DNA of 43,708 nucleotides from an uncultured Bacteroidia bacterium (GCA_902769875.1 CACXQV010000017.1:1-43708); one strand, 5' to 3'. Positions 24,704 through 33,921 are shown, numbered from the stretch's first letter. Numbers and translations: made by a program. Notes: generated by a model not told the origin, from the sequence alone.

Positions 24704-25624
24704 CTACTCCCCAAAAATGTCCTCGTGGTAAATCCCCACGCCCTCGATGACCGAGGTGGCATTGAACCAACCGATGGCGTCGCAATTCGAAAAGATGTTG
24801 GAGGCCATGGCCGGGAAAGCCCCCATCACGGGATTGGACCCGATGGCTAACTTTTGTCCCACAAGGAAATACATATAGTCTTTCGAAATGCTGTAGAGCT
24901 TCACCTTCACCACGTCGCCATCGTTCAAGTACACCTTGTTCATGATGCCGACCGGAATCTCTACATTGTTGTGCAGCATCTCAGGCCCGTTGAAGTAATA
25001 GCCCGCATAACCCTGCATCGGGAAAAGGTTGAACAGTTTGGAAGGACGGTTCTTGAATTTTGCCCCATTCAGGTAAAGTTCCACGTTATAGACTATCGAG
25101 GGGTCGGAAATCGTCTGGAAATAAGGGCAAACGCAAACCGCAGCCGAGTCGTCGACCAAGGGGATGTTGTTCTCGTCCATCTTGATTTTGGGCAGCAAGA
25201 GCACCGAATCGATGCCAACGGCATTGTTCGACATCTTGGTGTCGGCATACAGGTGGAGAGGCCTCGAATACAAATCGTTTTCTTCCACGCTCACCTCCAA
25301 ATGATACCAACGGTTTTTCACGCCCGCCACCGAGTCGGAGAGATAGTGGCCGGGCTTGTCGGGCTGCTCGTAATACCAAATCGTGTCGCCGCCGCCTTCC
25401 ACATAGACCTCGGCGCCCGAAATCATATCACGCCCCTCGGAATAAAGCTCCGTCGAATAGCTCAAAATCACCTCGTGGCGTTTGTATTCGTTGGTAATCG
25501 AGCCTTCAACGATGGGTCTTTTCCGGCCTTCGGGCAGGTCCATCGTGATTTTTTCGGTGCAAGCCACGGCACATATAATAGGCAGGGCCATCAAGCATCG
25601 CGGAAGGAATCTTTTCAGTTTCAT
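24704..25624 (-). CDS. DUF4249 lipoprotein
   Basis: 306 residues. The signal peptide ends in a lipobox at Cys22 (CAVACTEK), so it is probably anchored in the outer membrane. The DUF4249 domain fills the rest: KRPIVEGSITNEYKRHEVILSYS at the start, YAGYYFNGPEML in the middle and PVMGAFPAMASNIFSNCDAIGWFNAT at the end. DUF4249 proteins are typically encoded beside TonB-dependent receptors and thought to assist them at the surface. This is the last gene of the receptor operon, paralogous to the next upstream gene. The ligand is unknown. Confidence 0.88.
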   Translation of the reverse strand: MKLKRFLPRCLMALPIICAVACTEKITMDLPEGRKRPIVEGSITNEYKRHEVILSYSTELYSEGRDMISGAEVYVEGGGDTIWYYEQPDKPGHYLSDSVAGVKNRWYHLEVSVEENDLYSRPLHLYADTKMSNNAVGIDSVLLLPKIKMDENNIPLVDDSAAVCVCPYFQTISDPSIVYNVELYLNGAKFKNRPSKLFNLFPMQGYAGYYFNGPEMLHNNVEIPVGIMNKVYLNDGDVVKVKLYSISKDYMYFLVGQKLAIGSNPVMGAFPAMASNIFSNCDAIGWFNATSVIEGVGIYHEDIFGE

Positions 25625-25703
25625 AATGCCTTGTTTTTAATGTTCATAAGTATCCGTTCAAAATTAAACTTCAATATTTTTTGACTTCGGGACGCGGGAC
25701 TTC

Positions 25704-25753
25704 GAGACTTCGGGACAAGCTAATGCCCCGTAGTCTTGCAGTCCCGAAGTCTC
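25704..25753. repeat. 13-bp perfect inverted repeat between DUF4249 genes
   Basis: Arms GAGACTTCGGGAC (25704-25716) and GTCCCGAAGTCTC (25741-25753) with a 24-nt loop. An imperfect extra copy of the left arm (GGACGCGGGACTTCG) precedes it, so alternative pairing is possible. It could end transcription from the first DUF4249 gene or fold as an mRNA-stabilising hairpin. Confidence 0.75.
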
Positions 25754-25805
25754 GCGTCCAATATGTAAACTGATTCTAATCATCTACTTATCATTCAAAA
25801 GCGTT

Positions 25806-26699
25806 TCATTTTCCGTCAAATACCACCGAAGCCGACACCACCGAAGCCGTGTAGAACCACCCGACGGCCTTATCCTCCGGAAGGATGTTGCTGATCACGT
25901 TGGCGGGCGCGCCCAACATGGGATTGCTGCCCGACGACACGAGGATGCTGTAGACGAAATAAATGTAATCGGGCGAGATGCTGAACATGTCAGCGTGGAT
26001 CGTGTCGCCCGGCGTCAGATTCGACCTGCGGAAGAAGGCGATCGGGATTTCCTTGTTCGCCTCTTGCATCTCAGGCCCGTTGATGTAGTAGCCGGCATAT
26101 CCGCCCACGGGAATCGTCATGCGTTGGGTGAGCGAGTCGGAAAGCAGGGAATCGTTGATGGAAATCACTGGCATATATACAATGGTGGGGTCGGGCAGGC
26201 TTTGGAAATAAGGATAAAGCCACTCGATGGTGTCGCCGAAAATGGTAGACGGCATGGTGTCGTTTGCGCCGTTGAAATGGCTGAGCACCAAGCTGTCGAT
26301 GCATTCCACATTGTTGGGCATCATACATTCAGAAAAGAGGTGGAGCGTCTCGCCATCGGCTTCGGGCACTTCGATGCACAAACGGTAAAGCGTGTTTTTG
26401 CGGCCTGCCACCAAGTCGGTCAGATAATGGCCCTTGTTCTCTTGGTCTTCAATGAAATAGATAGTATCCGCTCCATCGGTGACGAAAACGGTGGCGCCGC
26501 TCACCATCTTGGTTGGGCTGTCGTCATAAAACTTGGCGGTGTAGCTCAGAATGGCCTCGTGACGCTTCATTTCATCGGTGAACGAAGCCTCCACGCCAAT
26601 CATCGGTTCGCCTTCCTCCACATCGATCCTGATGTCCTCCGTACACGAAGCACATACAGCAAAAGCAATGAAAACCAACAACTTGCACAATTGCTTCAT
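25806..26699 (-). CDS. DUF4249 lipoprotein (paralog)
   Basis: 297 residues, with a lipobox at Cys19 (AVCASCTED). It shares with the downstream paralog the blocks EASFTDEMKRHEAILSY, YAGYYINGPEMQ and NPMLGAPANVISNIL. The middle region diverges, which may reflect different ligands or different partners. It begins 5 nt after the TonB receptor stop and is surely cotranscribed with it. Expected to sit on the outer membrane next to the receptor. Confidence 0.88.
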   Translation of the reverse strand: MKQLCKLLVFIAFAVCASCTEDIRIDVEEGEPMIGVEASFTDEMKRHEAILSYTAKFYDDSPTKMVSGATVFVTDGADTIYFIEDQENKGHYLTDLVAGRKNTLYRLCIEVPEADGETLHLFSECMMPNNVECIDSLVLSHFNGANDTMPSTIFGDTIEWLYPYFQSLPDPTIVYMPVISINDSLLSDSLTQRMTIPVGGYAGYYINGPEMQEANKEIPIAFFRRSNLTPGDTIHADMFSISPDYIYFVYSILVSSGSNPMLGAPANVISNILPEDKAVGWFYTASVVSASVVFDGK

Positions 26700-26704
26700 G
26701 GGAA

Positions 26705-29053
26705 TCAGAATTTGAAGTTATAAGAGATGGAAGGCACAGCCGAGAAGAGATACATGTTCTTGGTGACGATGCTTCCGTTGTCACCTTGGTCGAAGGTAAT
26801 GGCCCAAGTGTTGTGGCGGGCGTAAGCGTTATACACCGAAACATTGAGTTCGTGCTGCCAACGGCGGCTGTTGTCGAGCTTGCCGAGCTTGCAGGTGAAC
26901 GAGAGGTCGAGGCGATGGTAGTCGGGATAGCGGCTCTCGTTGCGTTTGCCGTTATAGACGGCGTAGGTCATGCCGTTGATGGTGTATTGTCCGTAGGGGA
27001 AAGTTACAGGCTGTCCGGTGTTGTATATCCAATTGGCCGCCAACGAGATACGCGGAGAAACATCATAGTTGGCCACGATGACGATGTTGTGCGGGCGGTC
27101 GTAAGGCGAGCGATATTCTTGCCCTCGGCTGATGCCCTTGATGGTGCGGAAAGAGCGCGAATAAGTGTAGGAAATCCAGCCGGTGAACTTGCCGACATTC
27201 TTCCTCACCAAAAACTCGGCGCCGAAGGACCGGCCTTTCCCAGTGCGCAACTCGCCGTCAATCAGCAAATAGCCGTAAGTGATGGCATTGTCCTTGAAGT
27301 CGATGACATTCTGCATGTTCTTGTAGTACACCTCCACCGAGGTCTCGATGGCGTCGTTGTCGAAATTGCGGAAATAGCCGAGCGCAAACTGGTCGCACTT
27401 CTGCGGTTTCACGTTGGGGCTGGTGGGGAACCACACATCGAAGGGCAGGCCGCCCGTGGCCGACGAAGCCACTTGGGCATATTGCGCCGTGCGCGAATAG
27501 GAAGCCTTGACCGACGAATGCTCATCCAAGCGATACATGGCAGCCACACGAGGCTCAGGATTGACCACCGTGTTGAACACCTCGCCCTTGCCGTAATGCA
27601 GCGTGTCGGTGACGATGTAAATGATCGGGTCGAATGAGTAGAAATCCTCTGCTCCAATGTTTTGGAAACAGGAAAGGCGCAGGCCTGCACGCAAAGTGAA
27701 ACGCGGCACGGGGGTGTAATCGTGAGTGAAATAAATGGCGTGCTCCAAACCTTTTCTGGCCACCGACTTCGACTGGTCGATTCCCAGATATTGGGCCAAA
27801 GCGCCTCCACGGTCGTCGATTTCACCTTGCAAGTACGATTGGATTCCGGTGGTCAAACCAATTTTCGAGGTGTGGCTGTGGTTCCAGTGCATCGCAAGGT
27901 CATAGTTCAGGCTGAGTGCATCGGTGCCCGCCTTGATGCCGAAGTCGTAAGGGCTGTAATTCATGTCGATGCTATAACGATAGCGCGAGCCGATGAGCGA
28001 CAGGTTGGAAGTGATGCGGTCGGAAAAGATGTGGCTCCAACGCAAGGTCGCGCTGCTGTTGCCATAGCCCAAGCCTATCATTTGCTGCATGTTGAATTCG
28101 TCGTGGCCGTTGTAGAACGAAAGGAACAAGCGGTCGTTTTTGCCCAACGACTGGGTCACCTTGGCATTGACATCGTAGAAGTTGATTCTCGACTTGTTCA
28201 GGTCTTCGCCGAGGAAAGGCAAAACGAGGCCCGCGTATGTCCTACGGCCAGCCAGCAGCACCGAGGTCTTGTGGTCGAAAAGCGGAGCCTCAAGCATCAA
28301 ACGGCTCGTCACCAAGCCGATGCCACCTTGCATTCCGAAACGCCTCGGCATCTCGTCTTTCACCGTCACATCGAGCACCGACGAAAGCCGTCCACCGAAA
28401 TTGGCGGGGATGTCACCTTTATAGAGCGTGGCGTCTTTCACCACATCGTTGTTGAACACCGAGAAGAACCCGAGGAAATGGGAGGCGTTGTAAATGGGGG
28501 CGCCATCCAAGAGGATGAGGTTTTGGTCGGTGGCGCCACCGCGCACGCTGAATCCCGACGAGCCCTCCGAGGCCGACTGCACACCCGGCAGCAGCGTGAT
28601 GGACTTGATGACGTCCACCTCGCCCATCAGCGCAGGGATTTTCTTGATGGTAATCATGTCCAAGGTTTGCACACTCATTGCCATCGCTGTCACGTTGCGG
28701 TCTTTGCGCTCGCTTGTCACCTCCACCTCCGAAAGTTTTTCCGACTCTGGCTTGAGCTTCATGTTGAGGGTCTGTGGCTTGGCGGTCACCGTCACCTTTT
28801 TGGCGAGGGTGGTGTAGCCGATATACGACACACGCAAGATGTATTCGCCCAAAGGCAAATCCAGATTGTAGCGGCCTTTTTCGTCAGTCGTGGTGCCGAT
28901 TTGCAGTTTTTCCTCATAAATGGAGACACCAATCAAGGTTTCGTTCGATTCGGCATCCCTGACGACACCTGAAATTTGGCCTTTTTGTTGTGCCAAAGCA
29001 TTGGAAATGAATGCCATAGCACAAATCATCAATAACAGTAGTTTCCGTTTCAT
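26705..29053 (-). CDS. TonB-dependent receptor with carboxypeptidase-regulatory-like N-terminus
   Basis: 782 residues from the ATG at 29053, chosen because it starts a clear signal peptide (MKRKLLLLMICAMAFISNALAQ); the frame is open to 29089. Residues ~23-105 form a CarboxypepD_reg-like domain (GQISGVVRDAESNETLIGVSI, DEKGRYNLDLPLGEY). A plug follows (PGVQSASEGSSGFSVRGGATDQNLILLDGAPIYN), then a 22-strand-type barrel ending NLSYNF-like (SYNFKF). It should import a ligand across the outer membrane using TonB energy. Its partners are the two DUF4249 lipoproteins downstream, not a SusD homolog, so the substrate is probably not a canonical starch-like glycan. Confidence 0.93.
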   Translation of the reverse strand: MKRKLLLLMICAMAFISNALAQQKGQISGVVRDAESNETLIGVSIYEEKLQIGTTTDEKGRYNLDLPLGEYILRVSYIGYTTLAKKVTVTAKPQTLNMKLKPESEKLSEVEVTSERKDRNVTAMAMSVQTLDMITIKKIPALMGEVDVIKSITLLPGVQSASEGSSGFSVRGGATDQNLILLDGAPIYNASHFLGFFSVFNNDVVKDATLYKGDIPANFGGRLSSVLDVTVKDEMPRRFGMQGGIGLVTSRLMLEAPLFDHKTSVLLAGRRTYAGLVLPFLGEDLNKSRINFYDVNAKVTQSLGKNDRLFLSFYNGHDEFNMQQMIGLGYGNSSATLRWSHIFSDRITSNLSLIGSRYRYSIDMNYSPYDFGIKAGTDALSLNYDLAMHWNHSHTSKIGLTTGIQSYLQGEIDDRGGALAQYLGIDQSKSVARKGLEHAIYFTHDYTPVPRFTLRAGLRLSCFQNIGAEDFYSFDPIIYIVTDTLHYGKGEVFNTVVNPEPRVAAMYRLDEHSSVKASYSRTAQYAQVASSATGGLPFDVWFPTSPNVKPQKCDQFALGYFRNFDNDAIETSVEVYYKNMQNVIDFKDNAITYGYLLIDGELRTGKGRSFGAEFLVRKNVGKFTGWISYTYSRSFRTIKGISRGQEYRSPYDRPHNIVIVANYDVSPRISLAANWIYNTGQPVTFPYGQYTINGMTYAVYNGKRNESRYPDYHRLDLSFTCKLGKLDNSRRWQHELNVSVYNAYARHNTWAITFDQGDNGSIVTKNMYLFSAVPSISYNFKF

Positions 29054-29073
29054 TTCGCGTTCAAAAATTTGCG

Positions 29074-29081
29074 CAAAGGTA
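29074..29081 (-). promoter_or_regulatory. -7 promoter box of the TonB receptor operon
   Basis: The minus strand reads TACCTTTG (TAnnTTTG), 20 nt before the ATG at 29053. No clear -33 was seen. Confidence 0.5.
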
Positions 29082-29131
29082 CGAAACAAAAACCATATCT
29101 CACTGATATTTCAAACAATGAGGAAGATTTT

Positions 29132-30742
29132 TCAACTGAGGCCGTCAGAAGCGGGTGCATTGGCGTAAGCGTCGGCCATCTCGATATTGACCGTGCCCGC
29201 GTCGATTTCGCCCTGTTCCTTCTTCAGGAAGGCGAAGGTCTTCAGCTTGAAACATTCGGCCACGGGGTCGTCGTCGATGCGGATGCAAACGCCCTCGCGT
29301 GGCACCTTGTTCTTGCAGAACGGCTCGTTTTTCTCCATGCCGAAATGCTCCACGTCGTTTTGCAGATGTTCAAGGAAAGCCATACCCCATTCGCTGCCTT
29401 CGGGCAGGTCGGGATATAGGTTGGCCACCGTGCCGTGATAGAGTATCGGTATGGGTTTCAGGCGGTTGGCGATTTCGGGATGCTCGTTCATCAGTTTCAC
29501 CGTCCAGTCGTGGACCTGTTGCACGTTCCATTCCTCTTTCTTGCCGTTTTCGGGCTTCACGGTGATGCGGTAAGGCATGAGGAAGTTCTGTCCGTGGTCG
29601 CAGCGGTAGTCGTAGCCGCCCTGAATCATGCTGTCCGACTGGGTGAGGTAGCCGCAAATCTCGCCGTAGAGCGTCATACCCTTGTCCAAATACTTGAAAA
29701 TCAGGTTGCCGTACTCCGTCCAAATGTCTTGGCCATAAAAGCCCGCCGTCAGCCCGCCGTATTTCGAGTCGTACTGGTTCTTGATGACCGTGCGCGACGA
29801 AAACACTGGGCCGTAGTCGATTTTGAAATCTTCTATTTTCTTTTCATTCAACGCCTTCGACTGCTTTTCTTGTTTCGTTTTGCCCCAATAAGGGTTCACT
29901 TTCTGCTTGCCCAAATGCTTGATTTCCTTCTTCACCTTCTTGTTGAACCACTGTTCGGCTGAAGTCATCGGTTTGGGGATTCGAGTAAGAACGTTGCCGA
30001 TGATTACGCTGGTTCCGTGCATCTTGACGCTGATGGTGACTTTCGTCGACGGTTCGAAACGCCAGAGGCTGCTTTGCAGTTGCGCGGTGTCGTAATGCAG
30101 CAAAAACTCGCCAGGAATGATGCGCTTGAAGCGCTTGATACCACGGTCGCGGCGCAGTTCGCGCTTGGTTTTCGGGAACTGGATGGGCGGCACGTAGGCC
30201 TCGGCAAACAGCTCGCCCGCAATCGTGTCGAACGAAAACGGGTGCTCGATGCCGTTCTCGTCGGTGGTGAAATAGCTTTCGAGGTCTTCGTCGGCCAATT
30301 TCTTCTTCCAGCGCACCAGCGACTCCTTCTTGAATATGCAGCCATACGACGGGCAGCCGCGCAGTTTGATGAGCTTGACGCGCCCGTGCTTGTTGAAGAA
30401 GCCCACGAGTTTCTTGGCCTCGTCGATGTTGCCTTCCTCCTTCAGTTTGAGCACCTCGGCAGCGTTGGCATTGAGTTCGGCAAGGCCGAGTTCAAACTGG
30501 TTGTTGGCGGCCAAAAACTCCTTGTTGAGCGCGGTTTCGTTCATACAATAAATCACCGGCTCGCCCACAGTGAACTGACCTTTGGAGACCACGATGCTGA
30601 AGCCGTCCACAAAGGTCTGCACGAGGAAGTCAGAGCCTTCGATGGGTTTCATCTCGCCGATGCGCACAATCTTTGCGCAATATTCCTCTTTCATATATTC
30701 ACTTGCTGTGAAGAGGCGTTTTTCTGATTTGTTTTCTCCCAT
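29132..30742 (-). CDS. RNA ligase of the Rnl5 (DRB0094) type
   Basis: 536 residues. Residues ~20-140 match the N-terminal OB-fold of Rnl5 enzymes (AKIVRIGEMKPIEGSDFLVQTFVDGFSIVVSKGQF, then VKLIKLRGCPSYGC). The nucleotidyltransferase core follows: Lys240 in KMHG (motif I, the AMP-accepting lysine), E361 in LYGEICGY (motif III), E483 in REGVCIRI (motif IV) and K499/K501 in FKLK (motif V). Such enzymes seal RNA nicks or ends using ATP. The protein is ~190 residues longer than the Deinococcus enzyme, with a Lys-rich insertion (about 250-310) after motif I. The ATG lies only 5 nt after the stop of the RelE-like toxin gene, so cotranscription is very likely. Confidence 0.82.
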   Translation of the reverse strand: MGENKSEKRLFTASEYMKEEYCAKIVRIGEMKPIEGSDFLVQTFVDGFSIVVSKGQFTVGEPVIYCMNETALNKEFLAANNQFELGLAELNANAAEVLKLKEEGNIDEAKKLVGFFNKHGRVKLIKLRGCPSYGCIFKKESLVRWKKKLADEDLESYFTTDENGIEHPFSFDTIAGELFAEAYVPPIQFPKTKRELRRDRGIKRFKRIIPGEFLLHYDTAQLQSSLWRFEPSTKVTISVKMHGTSVIIGNVLTRIPKPMTSAEQWFNKKVKKEIKHLGKQKVNPYWGKTKQEKQSKALNEKKIEDFKIDYGPVFSSRTVIKNQYDSKYGGLTAGFYGQDIWTEYGNLIFKYLDKGMTLYGEICGYLTQSDSMIQGGYDYRCDHGQNFLMPYRITVKPENGKKEEWNVQQVHDWTVKLMNEHPEIANRLKPIPILYHGTVANLYPDLPEGSEWGMAFLEHLQNDVEHFGMEKNEPFCKNKVPREGVCIRIDDDPVAECFKLKTFAFLKKEQGEIDAGTVNIEMADAYANAPASDGLS

Positions 30743-30747
30743 TTCTT

Positions 30748-31095
30748 TTATTGTTTTAAATATTTCTTTTTCAACAATTTGATTTCCTTTTCAGAAATTG
30801 TGCTTTGTATCGACTTGTCATAAATCGACAGCAACACAACTTCTCCCTCTTTCAATTCAACAATAAGGTTGACAGTAGAAGTTATCACCCTCGCTCCACC
30901 GCGCTTGCCTTTCCCTTTGGAAGCAATCGCCATCCTCACTTTCCTGATCCCGTCACCTAAATCGTCACCAATCAGCGGATTTGCTTTAAGTTCCTTAAGG
31001 AAATCCTCAAAATCATCATTAAATGAATGGTAATGCTTGGCCAACTTCTTTGCCTGACGGTCAAAGTTCTCGATGGTCCTGATTTCAAAGCTCAT
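30748..31095 (-). CDS. RelE/ParE-family toxin
   Basis: 115 residues with the RelE-fold layout of Bacteroidetes toxins: FDRQAKKLAKHYHSF, DFLKELKANPLIGDDLGDGIRKVRMAIASKGKGKRGGARVIT, then a last strand LLSIYDKS. RelE members cut mRNA in the ribosome; ParE members inhibit gyrase; the sequence alone does not decide between them, though the K/R-rich GKGKRGGARV is typical of the RelE/HigB side. It overlaps the antitoxin by 11 nt and ends 5 nt before the RNA ligase ATG. Confidence 0.85.
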   Translation of the reverse strand: MSFEIRTIENFDRQAKKLAKHYHSFNDDFEDFLKELKANPLIGDDLGDGIRKVRMAIASKGKGKRGGARVITSTVNLIVELKEGEVVLLSIYDKSIQSTISEKEIKLLKKKYLKQ

Positions 31096-31324
31096 TCAGC
31101 AGTTCCTCCACTTTTCTTGTCGTGCGTTTGCCTTCCCTTACTTCCTTCAACTGCTGGAAAGACACGGCAATGCCAGCCCTGATTTCTTCGTCAGTCATAA
31201 CACATTCGTCATCAACTTTTTCTGCGTTTTCCAACAATCTCTCAGCCAACCATCGTTGGTTGCTTGCCGACAAGGAAAGCCCTTGCAAATAGTTCCACAA
31301 ATTGTTCATCGAAATTGCATTCAT
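31085..31324 (-). CDS. Antitoxin of the RelE-type pair
   Basis: 79 residues from the ATG at 31324; the frame is open to 31381, but the promoter at 31382-31352 places the start of transcription near 31345 and rules the longer form out. The N-terminal part (WNYLQGLSLSASNQRWLAERLLENA) is helical, as in small antitoxins of this kind, and the C-terminus (AVSFQQLKEVREGKRTTRKVEELLNEL) would bind the toxin. No standard DNA-binding fold is obvious. It is the first gene of the toxin-RNA ligase operon. Confidence 0.78.
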   Translation of the reverse strand: MNAISMNNLWNYLQGLSLSASNQRWLAERLLENAEKVDDECVMTDEEIRAGIAVSFQQLKEVREGKRTTRKVEELLNEL

Positions 31325-31351
31325 AGCTTTTCTTTTTATGTTTTGTGACTG

Positions 31352-31382
31352 CAAAATTACACTTTTTCCACAATATGGCAAG
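31352..31382 (-). promoter_or_regulatory. Promoter of the antitoxin-toxin-RNA ligase operon
   Basis: The minus strand reads CTTG (31382-31379, one change from TTTG), exactly 19 nt, then TAATTTTG (31359-31352). This is the best-spaced promoter in the window and fixes the antitoxin start. Confidence 0.7.
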
Positions 31383-31396
31383 AGAGCCTTGCATTT

Positions 31397-33757
31397 TCAT
31401 TTCTGCAAGACATCTGTAATCTTCCGGCTGCAAACCGCCTGCACCACGCCCGAAGTGATCAAGGAAAGCAATAGGAATGCAGCAAAAACGGACACCAAAG
31501 CCACCGTCAAGACAAGGGGAACAGACAAATGATAGGCGAAGTTTTGCAGCCAGTTCAATGAGAAATACACCGAAACGGCAGTGGCCACAAGAATCGGCAA
31601 GACATACAACCGCAACTTGGTTTTCAGGTAATGCCCCATCACTTCGCGGTTGGTGGCACCATACACCTTACGCACCGCCATATTGGTTTCCTCCTGATGA
31701 AGATGATAGGAAATGACCCCGAAAAAGCCGAACAGCGAAAGCAGCATCGCCGCAAGGAAATACAACAGCGAAAGATGCCCGACCTGACGCTCCTCGCGGT
31801 AAAGTTCCTTCTCGCCCAAAAACGAACAGGAAAACACATCAGTAAAATTGAACGGACGCACCACTTCTTGAATGTATGCCAAGGTCTGTTGCAGGTTTTC
31901 GGGTGCGATTTTCACCACAATATTCGGCTGTGCCTCTGGCGCATATTCCATAATAAGCGGGGATACGACATTGCGCATATCGGAGAAATGGAAGTCTTTC
32001 ACCACGCCCACGATTCTCCCTGACGTCACGGTCAGCGTCAAATCCTTGCCGATGGCTTCCTCTGCGCTCCAGCCCATCGCCTTGACCGCCGCTTCGTTGA
32101 CCACATATTGCCCATTCTCTTCGTATTTGCCCTCAAAATAATCAGCCAAATTCAAGTCCTTGCTCAAATAATCGCCTGCCAACAACTCCATCTCGGCCAT
32201 TTCTTGGAAATAGCCATCAGTAAATAGCACCTGAAATACAGCATCATTCCCTTCTTCTCGCCCTTCCCAGTCCACATCACGGATGAAGCCATTAGGTTTG
32301 GAAAAGTCACCCATACAAAGACCGACGCTGTAGATGTCGGGGTTCTTCATCAGTTCGTCACGAATGAGACCCACTTTGTAGCAGGGCGTTACCAAACTGT
32401 TGAGCGACACGATGTTGGAAGTATCGACACCTTTGTCGGAATGGCGCATAAACGAGAGTTGCAATAAGGTGACCACAGTAAATACCGCCGCTAACGAAGA
32501 GAGACCCACCTGAAGCATCGAACTCGCATTGCTGATGCGGATGCCTTTCAAGTGGCGCATCTTGCCTTTCAGCACATCGGCGAAGGCCACGCTGCGCAGG
32601 CAATATTGCCCGAAAAGGCTTGAAGCTATAGGCAACAGCGCCAAAAGCGCAAGGCAGAAAAAGAGTAGCCATTTGTCGAAACGCAATTGCACAGGCACAC
32701 CTATCCACGACTGGAACGCGGGAAGCAATCCCCACACTACCAACAAGGAAAGCCCCATCGCCACAAGGGTGATGAGCAGGGTCTCCAATATGTTGCCCGA
32801 AAAAATCCTGAACTCGCTGCACCCAAACACCCGCTTGACGACCCTGTTTTTGGTTTGCTGCACCGAATACGACACATCGAGCGTGGCGCAATTCACGATG
32901 GTGACCGCCACGATGAGCAAGATGCCAAAGATGATAATCCAAACATACGAGGCATTGCCGTTACCCACACTTTCTGAATCATTGTAATCGGTGTGCAGGT
33001 GGATGTCGCGCAAAGGCTGGAATTCCAACCATTGCTGCTTATCGTACCTCTCCGTTTGGATATTGGCCAAGCGTTTCATCTCCGCCTTGCTGAACAGCGC
33101 GTTTTCCCTTAATTTGACATAAATCGTCTGGTTTTCAGTGATGTTGCGGTAAAGATTGAGTTGACGGCTATCCATCGGCATCACCACCTCGAAAGGCAGA
33201 TGCGTGTTCGTTGGCACATCCACCACCAAGGCAACGGTATAAACGGTTTCTACGTGCATATAGGAACAGACCAAAGGCTGCCCTATGGCCGAGCCGTCAA
33301 AAAGTTTTTTCGCCATCTCTTTGGAAATGGCCGCTTCGTTGGGCTGGAGAATGTGATGCGGTTCGCCTTCCACAACGGGATAGGTAAACACGTTGAAAAA
33401 ATTGTCGCTGGTCGTCAAAGCCGTCACCTCAAAGGATTCGTTGCGTTCCATATCCCTGACCGTGTTGGGATTCTGGTTGGCATAGTGCGAAATCACGCTC
33501 ACACATTCCTCCACCTGCGGCACGGCATCAGGCAAATCATAGCGCAACTGGCAGACTCCACCGGTGTATCTTGTGCCAGTGGCCTTATCCACCGAAACCA
33601 AGCGATAAATCCGGTCGCCGTCCTCAATAAAACGGTCGTAGGAAAACTCGTGTAGCACCCACTGGAACAGCAAGGTAGCGGAAGTGATGCCAATGACCAA
33701 GCAAAAAACATTGATAAGGAAATGCTTGCGTTTTGGTTTCAGAACTAATTTATTCAT
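31397..33757 (-). CDS. FtsX/MacB-type ABC transporter permease
   Basis: 786 residues. A first TM helix (about 13-33) leads into a MacB-like periplasmic domain (DRIYRLVSVD ... DAVPQVEECVSV). Four further TM helices follow around 268-290, 318-342, 360-385 and 410-435, then a second periplasmic domain and three TM helices near the C-terminus (LYFLAAMLLSLFGFFGVISYHL onward). This double-FtsX layout is common in Bacteroidetes. Relatives export peptides, antibiotics or lipoproteins, or transmit force to enzymes. No ATPase gene is adjacent, so its partner must be encoded elsewhere. Confidence 0.88.
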   Translation of the reverse strand: MNKLVLKPKRKHFLINVFCLVIGITSATLLFQWVLHEFSYDRFIEDGDRIYRLVSVDKATGTRYTGGVCQLRYDLPDAVPQVEECVSVISHYANQNPNTVRDMERNESFEVTALTTSDNFFNVFTYPVVEGEPHHILQPNEAAISKEMAKKLFDGSAIGQPLVCSYMHVETVYTVALVVDVPTNTHLPFEVVMPMDSRQLNLYRNITENQTIYVKLRENALFSKAEMKRLANIQTERYDKQQWLEFQPLRDIHLHTDYNDSESVGNGNASYVWIIIFGILLIVAVTIVNCATLDVSYSVQQTKNRVVKRVFGCSEFRIFSGNILETLLITLVAMGLSLLVVWGLLPAFQSWIGVPVQLRFDKWLLFFCLALLALLPIASSLFGQYCLRSVAFADVLKGKMRHLKGIRISNASSMLQVGLSSLAAVFTVVTLLQLSFMRHSDKGVDTSNIVSLNSLVTPCYKVGLIRDELMKNPDIYSVGLCMGDFSKPNGFIRDVDWEGREEGNDAVFQVLFTDGYFQEMAEMELLAGDYLSKDLNLADYFEGKYEENGQYVVNEAAVKAMGWSAEEAIGKDLTLTVTSGRIVGVVKDFHFSDMRNVVSPLIMEYAPEAQPNIVVKIAPENLQQTLAYIQEVVRPFNFTDVFSCSFLGEKELYREERQVGHLSLLYFLAAMLLSLFGFFGVISYHLHQEETNMAVRKVYGATNREVMGHYLKTKLRLYVLPILVATAVSVYFSLNWLQNFAYHLSVPLVLTVALVSVFAAFLLLSLITSGVVQAVCSRKITDVLQK

Positions 33758-33787
33758 TTTGTAATTATATTGATTAATTTATCGCTG

Positions 33788-33795
33788 CAAAAATA
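33788..33795 (-). promoter_or_regulatory. -7 promoter box of the permease gene
   Basis: The minus strand reads TATTTTTG, 30 nt before the ATG at 33757; no matching -33. Confidence 0.45.
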
Positions 33796-33822
33796 AACAA
33801 ATTTTGTTTTCATTACCTATCT

Positions 33823-33918
33823 ATGAATAAAAAATGTATCTGCAAAAAGAAAAATCCGTTTATAACGTGCTCAGAAGCATAAAAAAACATCGTTCCAAGC
33901 ACGGTATGAGCAGATTTT
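33823..33918. repeat. Left copy of a 96-bp direct repeat around the ATPase gene
   Basis: Colinear without gaps with 35404-35499. The inner 64 bp (33855-33918) match at 52 positions. Conserved ends are TCCGTTTATA and AAGCACGGTNTGAGCAGATTTT. Inside, GTGCT and AGCAC can pair to form a hairpin. It lies just before the -7 box of the ATPase gene. Confidence 0.85.
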
Positions 33919-33921
33919 CTG

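Noticed and set aside
27662-28972. 436-codon open frame antisense to the TonB receptor
   Set aside because: Shadow of the receptor gene; no domain, signal or ribosome-binding site.
31325-31381. Longer N-terminus for the antitoxin
   Set aside because: The added 19 codons would overlap the operon's promoter (31382-31352) and lie upstream of the predicted transcription start.
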